Below, one piece after another: positions 54,110 through 60,466 of a stretch of DNA of 60,466 nt (position 1 is its first letter; each line of letters starts with the position of its first letter). The notes under the pieces are model-generated. The model made no database searches. It was not told the DNA's origin and saw nothing but the letters and a program-made list of their open reading frames with translations. The DNA is taken from NCBI RefSeq assembly GCF_004331685.1, contig NZ_SJSM01000029.1, forward strand, positions 1 through 60,466. The letters run 5' to 3'. The stretch is from Pedobacter hiemivivus (GTDB lineage: Bacteria > Bacteroidota > Bacteroidia > Sphingobacteriales > Sphingobacteriaceae). The position numbers were made by a program, and so were the translations under genes.

Positions 54110-54153
54110 ACACAAAAAAAGGAACCTACCAAAGTAAGTTCCTTTTTTTGTGT
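54110..54153. terminator. strong bidirectional intrinsic terminator
   Basis: ACACAAAAAAAGGAAC (54110-54125) pairs with GTTCCTTTTTTTGTGT (54138-54153): a perfect 16-bp stem with a 12-nt loop, A-run and T-run on either side. Ends the DUF6965-NIPSNAP operon. A partial copy of the T-rich arm recurs about 12 nt downstream. Confidence 0.92.
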
Positions 54154-54227
54154 CTTTTAATGTTGTTCTTTTTTTGTGTTTACACAATACTGTTGCGCTT
54201 TGTGACCAGAAAAATTACCTTCACTGA

Positions 54228-54273
54228 AAGAGCCTCAGCGTTCTTCGCTTTTCAGCGAAGCAATGCAGCTCTT
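54228..54273. other. nested hairpin of unknown role
   Basis: AAGAGC (54228-54233) pairs with GCTCTT (54268-54273), and inside it CTTCGCT (54243-54249) pairs with AGCGAAG (54254-54260). No T-run follows. It lies between the terminator and the converging lipocalin-like gene. Confidence 0.4.
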
Positions 54274-54290
54274 GAAGAGAACGGTTATTT

Positions 54291-54776
54291 TTATTTTTGA
54301 GCCTTAGCGAAATTCAACACTATATAAGCCGTTCCACTACCATATTCTACAGGCGTTTTAATCACCATACCATCGCCATTAGCAGATGCGATCACCAATC
54401 TATAACCTTCTGTTACATTTTTAGCTTTATCACCTTCATACAGTTTTTTAAATTGGAAAGTATCGTCTTTAGGACTAGCCGACCAATAAATAGTTTGCAT
54501 TTTAGCACCACATTCACCACCTAATGTATAACTACCATTACCACTATTGGTTAATCTCCAGGTACTACCCACAAAACACTTGTACGATGATTCACCAAAC
54601 AACGATTTAACAGAAGCTTGTGGAACCCCATCAAATGTAATATCATTTAAAACCCAGTTACCGGTTATGTCACCTCTTCTTACGGGTTGAGTTGTTGCTG
54701 CACCTTTTGGCGAGCAACTTTGCAACACCATTATTGCACTGCAAAAAATGGCTGCTATCAGGAATATTCTTTTCAT
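54291..54776 (-). CDS. lipocalin-like lipoprotein
   Basis: A 161-residue lipoprotein with lipobox (MVLQSC). After a linker, ITGNWVLNDITFDG is the typical start of a lipocalin-like barrel, followed by TWRLTNSGNGSYTLGGECGA and AYIVLNFAKAQK at the end. Such proteins bind small hydrophobic ligands or serve structural roles; function here is unknown. Monocistronic and divergent from the PLP enzyme gene. Confidence 0.85.
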   Translation of the reverse strand: MKRIFLIAAIFCSAIMVLQSCSPKGAATTQPVRRGDITGNWVLNDITFDGVPQASVKSLFGESSYKCFVGSTWRLTNSGNGSYTLGGECGAKMQTIYWSASPKDDTFQFKKLYEGDKAKNVTEGYRLVIASANGDGMVIKTPVEYGSGTAYIVLNFAKAQK

Positions 54777-54891
54777 ATCAAGTATTTTTACTTTTTAAAT
54801 ACATAAATCTTGCCAAAACTTCAGCATAATAATTTTTACCTTTAACCTGATCATCGCTTAACGCAATTATTTAGTATTTAACCCCATAATA

Positions 54892-56019
54892 ATGAGAGCA
54901 GAAACCTTAGCAATACATGCCGGAAATTTATATAACATCAGCACACAAGATGTTACACCACCGATAAATTTATCTACAACTTTTTTAAGAAATGAAGATG
55001 GTGGATATTCTGGTGGACACATGTACAGCAGAGTCAGCAACCCAAACAGATCTGCTCTTGAAAACACTATCGCTGAGTTAGAAAAAGGAGCTGATGCCTG
55101 CGCCTTCTCCTCCGGAAATACTGCTGGAATGTCCGTTTTCCAGGCCTTTAAGCCCGGAAGCCATATCATTGCGCCCGACGATATGTATTGGGGCTTTAAA
55201 AGACAACTACAGACCATTTTTGCCGACACCTTATCTATTGACTTCATCGACCTCACAGATATTGAATTGATTAAGCAGCACATCAAACCAAATACCGTGA
55301 TGATCTGGACAGAAACACCATCCAACCCCTTGTTAAAGATCACTGATGTGGCCGCTATAGCCGAAATAAGTAAAGCAAATGGATTGATATTGGCCTGCGA
55401 TAGCACCTTCGCCTCTCCTTGCCTGCAAAATCCAATTGCGCTGGGTGCCGATATCGTGATGCACTCTTCAACCAAATACATTGGTGGCCATAGTGATGTG
55501 CTTGGTGGCGTTTTGATTACCGCTGAGAAAAATGAGTTCTGGGAAAAGATCAGAAACATACAACAGATTGGCGGAGCAGTCCCTTCTCCTTTCGACTGCT
55601 TCTTACTGGTTCGAAGTATTAAAACATTGTCCTATAGAATGCGCGGACATTGTGAAAATGGAATGGCACTAGCCCTTTACCTTCAAAATCATCCTGCAGT
55701 TGAAACTGTATATTATCCCGGACTACCTACTCACCCTGGACATGAGATTGCAAGGAAACAAATGAGTGGTTTTGGGGGGATGCTATCTATCCTTGTTAGA
55801 GGTGGCGCTGCAGAAGCGCGTAGAATTGTAAATCAGGTAAAGCTATTTGCACAGGCAACCAGCCTTGGTGGCGTTGAAAGCTTAATAGAGCATCGCGCAT
55901 CTGTAGAGGGTCCAGACACCAAAACCCCACAGAATTTAATTCGGATCTCCGTAGGCCTTGAGCATATAGACGACCTAATTGCCGATTTCGAGCAAGCTTT
56001 AGCAGTAAAACAGTTATAA
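54892..56019 (+). CDS. cystathionine gamma-synthase/lyase-family PLP enzyme
   Basis: A 375-residue Cys/Met metabolism PLP-dependent enzyme. Family blocks in order: TLAIHAGNLYNISTQDVTPP, YSRVSNPNRSALENTIAELE (the Tyr/Arg phosphate-binding region), FSSGNTAGMSVFQAF, ACDSTFASPCLQNPIALGAD and the Schiff-base lysine in HSSTKYIGGHSDVLGGV. It could be cystathionine gamma-synthase, cystathionine lyase or methionine gamma-lyase; I cannot choose from sequence alone. It lies 492 nt upstream of the riboswitch-controlled metY on the same strand, linking it to sulfur amino acid metabolism. Confidence 0.9.
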   Translation: MRAETLAIHAGNLYNISTQDVTPPINLSTTFLRNEDGGYSGGHMYSRVSNPNRSALENTIAELEKGADACAFSSGNTAGMSVFQAFKPGSHIIAPDDMYWGFKRQLQTIFADTLSIDFIDLTDIELIKQHIKPNTVMIWTETPSNPLLKITDVAAIAEISKANGLILACDSTFASPCLQNPIALGADIVMHSSTKYIGGHSDVLGGVLITAEKNEFWEKIRNIQQIGGAVPSPFDCFLLVRSIKTLSYRMRGHCENGMALALYLQNHPAVETVYYPGLPTHPGHEIARKQMSGFGGMLSILVRGGAAEARRIVNQVKLFAQATSLGGVESLIEHRASVEGPDTKTPQNLIRISVGLEHIDDLIADFEQALAVKQL

Positions 56020-56169
56020 AACGAACCAAACAAATAACTTTATATCACTAAATATTAGATACTTACAAAGTATTCAGAATTAAATTTTGGATATTTTGTA
56101 AGTTACGCCTACATTTGAATTATTATTTAGCGAAAGCTAATCAAGTCAACCTTCTTAATTCAAGGTTTG

Positions 56170-56284
56170 ATTTATAAAGAAGTGGCGAGAGACAGGCTCT
56201 TTGACCCACTGGCAACCCTCCCAAAATGGAGAAGGTGCCAATTCCTGACCAGCCGGCATGGTGCCGTTTGGAAAGATAAATTTA
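56170..56284 (+). ncRNA. SAM-I (S-box) riboswitch
   Basis: Core motifs of the SAM-I aptamer are visible in order: GTGGCGAGAGACAGGCTC, TTGACCCACTGGCAACC, AAGGTGCCAATTCCTG, the P4 hairpin CGGCA/TGCCG, and the closing GGAAAGATAAA, where TTTAT at the 5' end can pair with ATAAA at the 3' end as P1. It binds S-adenosylmethionine and turns down downstream methionine genes. It precedes metY-metX-hom, the expected targets. A decoy minus-strand open frame across it has no coding support. Confidence 0.93.
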
Positions 56285-56289
56285 AACGT

Positions 56290-56367
56290 ATGAAAACTAT
56301 TACTTCTAATCTTAATCATTATTGTTGCCCGCCACTTACCATGTGTATGTGCTGTTGCATGCAATAA
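56290..56367 (+). CDS. Cys/Met-rich 25-residue leader peptide candidate
   Basis: ATG at 56290 to TAA at 56365-56367. The peptide begins MKTITSNLNHY and ends CCPPLTMCMCCCMQ: six Cys and three Met among the last 14 residues. It starts 6 nt after the riboswitch and 144 nt before metY. Such a run of Cys and Met codons just before sulfur amino acid genes fits a leader peptide on which ribosome stalling reports Cys or Met-tRNA supply; a metal-binding peptide is an alternative. I know of no described family for it. Confidence 0.65.
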   Translation: MKTITSNLNHYCCPPLTMCMCCCMQ

Positions 56368-56511
56368 TCATTAAATCTTCCTTTTGCATTTCTTGTAATC
56401 CATCCGGAAGGCCCTTTAGGGGTACGCTAAACTACTATATACTTTCATGCCTTTTTATGCCTGTTGGTATCCTCCTAAGAAATTAATTACACCATATAAA
56501 TTAAACACAAT

Positions 56512-57816
56512 ATGTCGGCTTCTCATAAATTTGAAACATTACAAGTACACGCAGGTCAGGTAATCGATCCAACAACCGGTTCCAGAGCTGTACCTATATA
56601 TCAAACTACTTCTTACGGATTTAAAAGCTCTGAACATGGTGCAAACCTATTTGCCCTGAAGGAATTTGGAAACATCTACACCCGGATCATGAACCCGACT
56701 ACGGATGTATTTGAAAAACGTGTAGCAGCCCTTGAAGGTGGCGTAGCAGGCTTAGCAGTAGCATCTGGACAAGCAGCACAATTTATTGCATTAAACAACA
56801 TTTTAGAAGCTGGCGATAACTTCGTTTCCTCATCTCACTTATATGGTGGTTCTTACAACCAGTTTAAAGTTGGCTTTAAACGCTTAGGTATTGAAGTTAA
56901 ATTTGCCAATGGCAATGATCCTTCAGATTTTGAAGCTAAAATTGATGCCAATACAAAAGCAATCTTCCTGGAAAGTATAGGTAACCCTGCTTATAGCATC
57001 ATTGATTTCGAAAAGATATCAGCTATTGCCAACAAACATGATTTGCCTTTAATTGTAGACAATACTTTTGGTTGCGCAGGATACCTGTTTAAACCATTAG
57101 AGCATGGTGCACACATTGTAGTTCAATCTGCGACTAAATGGATTGGCGGACATGGAACCAGCATTGGCGGTGTAATCGTAGATGGTGGAAACTACAACTG
57201 GGGAAATGGTAAATTCAGTCAATTCACTGAACCATCTGAAGGTTACCATGGATTGGTATTTAATGAGGTGTTTGGAAATGATGGTCCTTTCGGAAATATC
57301 CAGTTTATCATTCGTGCCCGTGTAGAAGGTTTAAGAGATTTTGGTCCTGCCATCTCTCCTTTCAACTCCTTCCAACTGCTGCAAGGCTTAGAAACCTTGT
57401 CACTACGTGTACAACGTCATGTTGACAATGCACTTGCATTAGCGACCTGGCTTGAAGGCCATGAGGCTGTAAAAAGCGTAAACTACCCAGGCCTGGAAAG
57501 CAGTCCATACCACGCCAATGCTAAAAAGTACTTGCAAAATGGCTTTGGTGCTGTATTGTCTTTCGAATTACATGGCGCTAAAGAAAAAGCTACTTTATTG
57601 GTCGACAGCCTTAATTTGGTAAGTCACCTGGCCAATGTTGGAGACGCAAAAACACTAATCATACAACCTGCAGCAACTACCCATCAGCAATTAAGCGAAG
57701 AAGAACAAATTAGCGCTGGTGTTACCCCTAATCAATTGAGAGTGTCTGTTGGTATCGAGCATATCGATGATATCAAAGCCGATTTTGAACAAGCTTTTGC
57801 TGCTATAAAAAAATAA
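56512..57816 (+). CDS. metY: O-acetylhomoserine sulfhydrylase
   Basis: A 434-residue PLP enzyme of the Cys/Met family that makes homocysteine (or methionine) from O-acetylhomoserine and sulfide. Blocks in order: ETLQVHAGQVIDPTTGSRAV, YTRIMNPTTDVFEKRVAALE, ASGQAAQFIALNNIL, VDNTFGCAGYLFKPLEHGAH and the Schiff-base Lys in VVQSATKWIGGHGTSIGGV. The greater length and the GGTS-type pattern distinguish it from the neighbouring 375-residue enzyme. metX follows after 3 nt. Controlled by the SAM-I riboswitch 230 nt upstream. Confidence 0.95.
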   Translation: MSASHKFETLQVHAGQVIDPTTGSRAVPIYQTTSYGFKSSEHGANLFALKEFGNIYTRIMNPTTDVFEKRVAALEGGVAGLAVASGQAAQFIALNNILEAGDNFVSSSHLYGGSYNQFKVGFKRLGIEVKFANGNDPSDFEAKIDANTKAIFLESIGNPAYSIIDFEKISAIANKHDLPLIVDNTFGCAGYLFKPLEHGAHIVVQSATKWIGGHGTSIGGVIVDGGNYNWGNGKFSQFTEPSEGYHGLVFNEVFGNDGPFGNIQFIIRARVEGLRDFGPAISPFNSFQLLQGLETLSLRVQRHVDNALALATWLEGHEAVKSVNYPGLESSPYHANAKKYLQNGFGAVLSFELHGAKEKATLLVDSLNLVSHLANVGDAKTLIIQPAATTHQQLSEEEQISAGVTPNQLRVSVGIEHIDDIKADFEQAFAAIKK

Positions 57817-57819
57817 GTA

Positions 57820-58878
57820 ATGAGTACAATATCCACATATAATTACACCAAGACCTTTAAGCTTGAAAGTGGCAAGAAGCTCCGTAAGCTTGAAATTGCC
57901 TATCAAACTTATGGTAAACTGAATGCCAAAAAGGATAATGTAATTTGGGCCTGCCATGCACTTACTGCCAATTCTGACGTATTGGATTGGTGGAAAGGAT
58001 TATTTGGCAACAACGCCTTATTTAATCCTGAAGAGCATTTTATCATCTGCGCCAATGTATTGGGCTCGCATTATGGTAGCACCAACCCTTTAAGTGAAAA
58101 CCCGGTAACGGGATTACCTTATTACCTTTCCTTCCCCGAACTTACGGTGAGGGATCAGGTTTCGGCGCACCGCTTGCTTGCTGCACATTTTGGTATTCAG
58201 CACATTAAAGTATTGATAGGTGGCTCTTTGGGCGGACAGCAGGCTGTGGAATGGGCAATTATGGATCAAGGGATCGTTGAGAACCTTATCCTGGTAGCCA
58301 CAAACGCGGTTCACTCTCCATGGGGTATCGCATTTAATGAAAGTCAGCGCTTAGCCATTAGCACCGACCGTAGTTTTTATGCACAAAAGCCTGATGGTGG
58401 TCTAAAAGGATTAAAAGTGGCCAGAAGTATCGCCTTATTGTCATACAGAACTTACGATGCTTATACAGCTACTCAGCTGGAAAGTGTAAATGATAAGACG
58501 GGTAACTTTAGAGCTTCTTCTTATCAGAATTACCAGGGAGAAAAGCTTTGCAAGCGCTTTAATGCTTACAGCTACTGGTACCTAAGTAAAGTAATGGATA
58601 GCCACAACGTTGGCAGAGGAAGAAACAGCGTAACTGATGCGCTGGCATTGATCAAAGCGAACACGTTGGTGATCGGCATTGATAACGATGTACTTTTCCC
58701 AATCTCTGAACAGGAATTTCTGGCAAAAAATATTTCAGGAGCTGAATTTCATAGCCTTAAATCAGCCTATGGCCATGATGGATTCCTGATAGAAACTGAC
58801 GCATTGACAAACATCATTGGCAATTTCCTGAAGGAAAGCATCAACAAGAAAATAATTAAATTACATAAAACAGCATAA
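57820..58878 (+). CDS. metX: homoserine O-acetyltransferase
   Basis: A 352-residue alpha/beta-hydrolase-fold enzyme that acetylates homoserine. The nucleophile elbow GGSLGGQQAVEWAI carries the catalytic Ser; VIGIDNDVLFPISEQEFLA supplies the Asp and SAYGHDGFLIETDALTNII the His. HALTANSDVLDWWKGLFGN and NVLGSHYGSTNPLSENP are conserved upstream blocks. Starts 3 nt after metY. Provides O-acetylhomoserine for the MetY step. Confidence 0.96.
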   Translation: MSTISTYNYTKTFKLESGKKLRKLEIAYQTYGKLNAKKDNVIWACHALTANSDVLDWWKGLFGNNALFNPEEHFIICANVLGSHYGSTNPLSENPVTGLPYYLSFPELTVRDQVSAHRLLAAHFGIQHIKVLIGGSLGGQQAVEWAIMDQGIVENLILVATNAVHSPWGIAFNESQRLAISTDRSFYAQKPDGGLKGLKVARSIALLSYRTYDAYTATQLESVNDKTGNFRASSYQNYQGEKLCKRFNAYSYWYLSKVMDSHNVGRGRNSVTDALALIKANTLVIGIDNDVLFPISEQEFLAKNISGAEFHSLKSAYGHDGFLIETDALTNIIGNFLKESINKKIIKLHKTA

Positions 58879-58885
58879 TAATTAG

Positions 58886-60127
58886 ATGAGCAAGAAACTT
58901 AAAATTGGTTTATTTGGTTTTGGGGTAGTTGGACAGGGATTACATGACATTATCCGTGGTCAGGATTTGAATCTTGAAATCATTAAAATCGCCATCAAAA
59001 ACCCTGATAAGAAGCGTACTTTAGATGCGCACCTTTTCACAACCGATCATAATCAACTGTTAAACAACAGTGAGATCAATACAATCGTAGAATTGATAGA
59101 TGATGCTGAGGTTGCTTACAACATTGTTAAAAGAGCATTAATTAGTGGTAAAAACGTAGTTTCTGCGAATAAAAAAATGATTGCCTCACACCTTGCGGAA
59201 TTGGTTGAATTACAAGAAAAGCATGATGCTTCCTTACTATATGAAGGTGCAGTATGTGGTAGTATTCCAATTATCCGTAACCTGGAAGAGTATTACGACA
59301 ATGAGCTGCTTCACGGCATCAGCGGTATATTCAATGGTTCGTCAAACTATATTTTATCCAAAATATTTAATGAGAACATGGAATATAGTGTAGCCTTAAA
59401 ACAAGCACAGGATCTTGGCTTCGCAGAAACTGACCCGATTATGGATGTTGGTGGATACGATCCTAAATTTAAACTGGCTATTGCAACTGCACATGCTTAT
59501 GGTTTATTCATCAATCCTGATAAAATTCTTAATGTTGGTATTCAGAACCTTTCTGAGAACGACATCAGGTACGCAAGAGAAAAGAACTTTAAAATTAAAT
59601 TGGTACCTACTGCACGTAAAATAAGTACTAAACAAGTCGTGACTTATGTATTGCCAAAGTTTGTGAAGTCTGACGATTTCCTTTTCAATGTAGAAAATGA
59701 ATACAATGGTGTAACTGTTCAGGCTGCCTTTGCCGATAAACAATTCTTTTTTGGAAAAGGAGCTGGTGGCCACCCTACTGGTGCAGCCGTATTGTCGGAC
59801 ATTGCCGCTTTAAGATATGGTTACCGTTATGAATATAAGAAATATCATCAGCACAACGGACTTGTGCATACTGATAATGTAAGCATTGAAGTTTACCTGC
59901 GCTATACGCATGAATACACTGTAGAGAAATTGCAGATTGAGAACATTGTAGAAAGATTCTCACGTGATGACTACAAATACGTTATTGGAAATGTAAGCTT
60001 AAAAAGCTTGATGGCCAACCGTGATTTGTTGGAGCAAAAAGATGTGTTCATTGCCCACACAGGAAAATATACTTATACTGAGCAGCAGATTAAAGCTGTA
60101 GCAGATGAAGCCTCACTAGTTAGTTAA
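58886..60127 (+). CDS. hom: homoserine dehydrogenase
   Basis: A 413-residue NAD(P)-dependent homoserine dehydrogenase: Rossmann opening LKIGLFGFGVVGQGLHDII, then GKNVVSANKKMIASHL, YEGAVCGSIPIIRNLEEYYD and GIFNGSSNYILSKI from the catalytic domain, and GFAETDPIMDVGGYDPKFKL, the family signature. There is no aspartokinase domain. It supplies homoserine to metX, 7 nt upstream, completing the operon. The C-terminal ~90 residues could be an ACT-like regulatory part. Ends in a CTAGTTAACTAG palindrome. Confidence 0.95.
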   Translation: MSKKLKIGLFGFGVVGQGLHDIIRGQDLNLEIIKIAIKNPDKKRTLDAHLFTTDHNQLLNNSEINTIVELIDDAEVAYNIVKRALISGKNVVSANKKMIASHLAELVELQEKHDASLLYEGAVCGSIPIIRNLEEYYDNELLHGISGIFNGSSNYILSKIFNENMEYSVALKQAQDLGFAETDPIMDVGGYDPKFKLAIATAHAYGLFINPDKILNVGIQNLSENDIRYAREKNFKIKLVPTARKISTKQVVTYVLPKFVKSDDFLFNVENEYNGVTVQAAFADKQFFFGKGAGGHPTGAAVLSDIAALRYGYRYEYKKYHQHNGLVHTDNVSIEVYLRYTHEYTVEKLQIENIVERFSRDDYKYVIGNVSLKSLMANRDLLEQKDVFIAHTGKYTYTEQQIKAVADEASLVS

Positions 60128-60148
60128 CTAGTATTTGTTTTGATCATA

Positions 60149-60170
60149 AAAAAGGCCCCAAATTGGGCAG
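60149..60170 (-). terminator. terminator for the minus-strand transposase gene
   Basis: On the minus strand CCCAATTTGGGG forms a GC-rich stem followed by CCTTTTTTATG. This fits an intrinsic terminator of the IS transposase transcript reading toward hom. Confidence 0.6.
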
Positions 60171-60172
60171 TC

Positions 60173-60196
60173 ATGGTCGGAAGAAATTCCGACCAT
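60173..60196 (+). terminator. hairpin after hom, possible plus-strand terminator or IS end
   Basis: ATGGTCGGAA (60173-60182) pairs with TTCCGACCAT (60187-60196), a perfect 10-bp stem with a GAAA tetraloop, followed by TTCTTTT. Either terminates the met operon or belongs to the end of the insertion sequence. Confidence 0.55.
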
Positions 60197-60201
60197 TTCT
60201 T

Positions 60202-60466
60202 TTATGTCTTGAAAAACAGTCCAGGATCTCCTCCACATTGTACGACAATTAAAGCCATTGCCAGGTCTCTGACTTCCATAGCTAGTCTTCTTTTAGCCGT
60301 TTTATAACTTAGGTCGTTAGCTTTTTTATACATCAGGACCATCATTGCCACAATTAAGGTCATGTATAAGATGATCTGTATTCCATTCTTGTTCAATGAG
60401 ATAAGGTGACTTAGATTGAGTTCCTGTTTTAAAAAACGAAAGAATACCTCGATATCCCACCGCCGT
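60202..60466 (-). mobile_element. IS4-family transposase, C-terminal part, runs off window
   Basis: The minus-strand frame is open from the right edge (about 88 codons visible) to the stop at 60202. RRWDIEVFFRFLKQEL shows the IS4 signature Arg-x3-Glu-x6-Lys, including the catalytic Glu; the Tyr of the YREK motif lies beyond the window. The C-terminus AKRRLAMEVRDLAMALIV is typical of IS4-like enzymes. The stop lies 75 nt from hom, so an insertion sequence borders the methionine operon. The other IS end and terminal repeats cannot be seen. Confidence 0.88.

Larger units (their letters stand above)
56020..56511. other. methionine operon leader region
   Basis: A 492-bp stretch before metY. It contains the SAM riboswitch at 56170-56284, the Cys/Met-rich small ORF at 56290-56367, and a further 144 nt with complementary-looking segments (CCTTTAGGGGTAC near 56420 and GTATCCTCCTAAG near 56467) that could form alternative structures. 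No clear intrinsic terminator with a T-run was found. Confidence 0.7.

Noticed and set aside
54867..55559. 230-codon minus-strand open frame opposite the PLP enzyme gene
   Set aside because: It is antisense to a clear PLP-family gene, has no recognisable domain and no promoter; long shadow frames are common here.
56155..56364. Minus-strand frame covering the SAM riboswitch
   Set aside because: The sequence is explained by the riboswitch and the leader ORF on the plus strand.
1..60466. tRNA, rRNA or CRISPR genes
   Set aside because: I looked for T-loop-like sequences, rRNA stretches and repeated spacers by eye and saw none; a dedicated search could still find a tRNA.

Overview
The window looks like chromosome from a member of the Bacteroidota, most likely the Sphingobacteriaceae and of Pedobacter type. 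That is inferred from an AT-rich genome with a SusC/SusD pair, signal peptides ending in AQ, TAnnTTTG (-7) promoters, futalosine-pathway menaquinone genes, and lineage-typical families such as DUF3857 transglutaminase-like proteins, GIN-domain lipoproteins and DUF6965. No rRNA, tRNA or CRISPR array was recognised.

Layout. 1-5.3 kb: tail of a DUF1398 protein, then a minus-strand run of recQ, GIN-domain lipoprotein, UMF1 transporter and LutA-like Fe-S protein. 5.3-8.8 kb: a palindromic repeat and a large secreted TolB-like/amidohydrolase. 8.8-33 kb: a carbohydrate utilisation locus. Its minus-strand arm is susC-susD-GH3-DUF2264-GH106-like. Divergent from it is a DUF6067 glycoside hydrolase with a parallel beta-helix protein. 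Then come a LacI-family regulator and a second plus-strand operon (DUF5107-TPR, PhyH dioxygenase, FucP-like sugar transporter). Three near-identical pseudo-palindromes (TGTGT-N-CG-N-ACACA) lie in the two promoter regions of this locus and are the best candidates for the LacI operators. 33-43 kb: housekeeping genes (BaiN-like flavoprotein, purK-purE, yqgE, pdxH, 3-hydroxyacyl-CoA dehydrogenase, ruvB, GNAT-nitrilase fusion, queG, exonuclease). 43-50 kb: tandem DUF3857 paralogues, then mutS, NlpC/P60 and a 40-residue membrane peptide gene. 50-53 kb: mqnE, histidine phosphatase, mqnA. 53-56 kb: DUF6965 and NIPSNAP genes, a strong bidirectional terminator, a lipocalin-like lipoprotein and a trans-sulfuration PLP enzyme. 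56-60 kb: a SAM-I riboswitch, a 25-codon Cys/Met-rich small ORF, and the methionine operon metY-metX-hom. An IS4-family transposase runs off the right edge.

How the parts work together. In the carbohydrate locus, the outer membrane SusCD pair would import glycans trimmed by the exported hydrolases, the FucP-like permease would bring the released sugar into the cytoplasm, and the LacI protein would sense it. The cytosolic DUF5107-TPR and PhyH proteins would act on the imported product; the substrate cannot be read from sequence. In the methionine operon, hom makes homoserine, metX acetylates it and metY sulfhydrylates it. SAM sensing by the riboswitch is followed by a small ORF whose last 14 residues include 9 Cys or Met, suggesting a second, translation-based sensing layer.

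Most notable: (1) the riboswitch plus Cys/Met-rich leader ORF; (2) the LacI regulon with three visible operators around an unusual locus; (3) a set of genes whose -7 promoter element ends only 3-6 nt before the ATG, suggesting leaderless or nearly leaderless mRNAs; (4) two copies of a two-hairpin repeat that show compensatory change.
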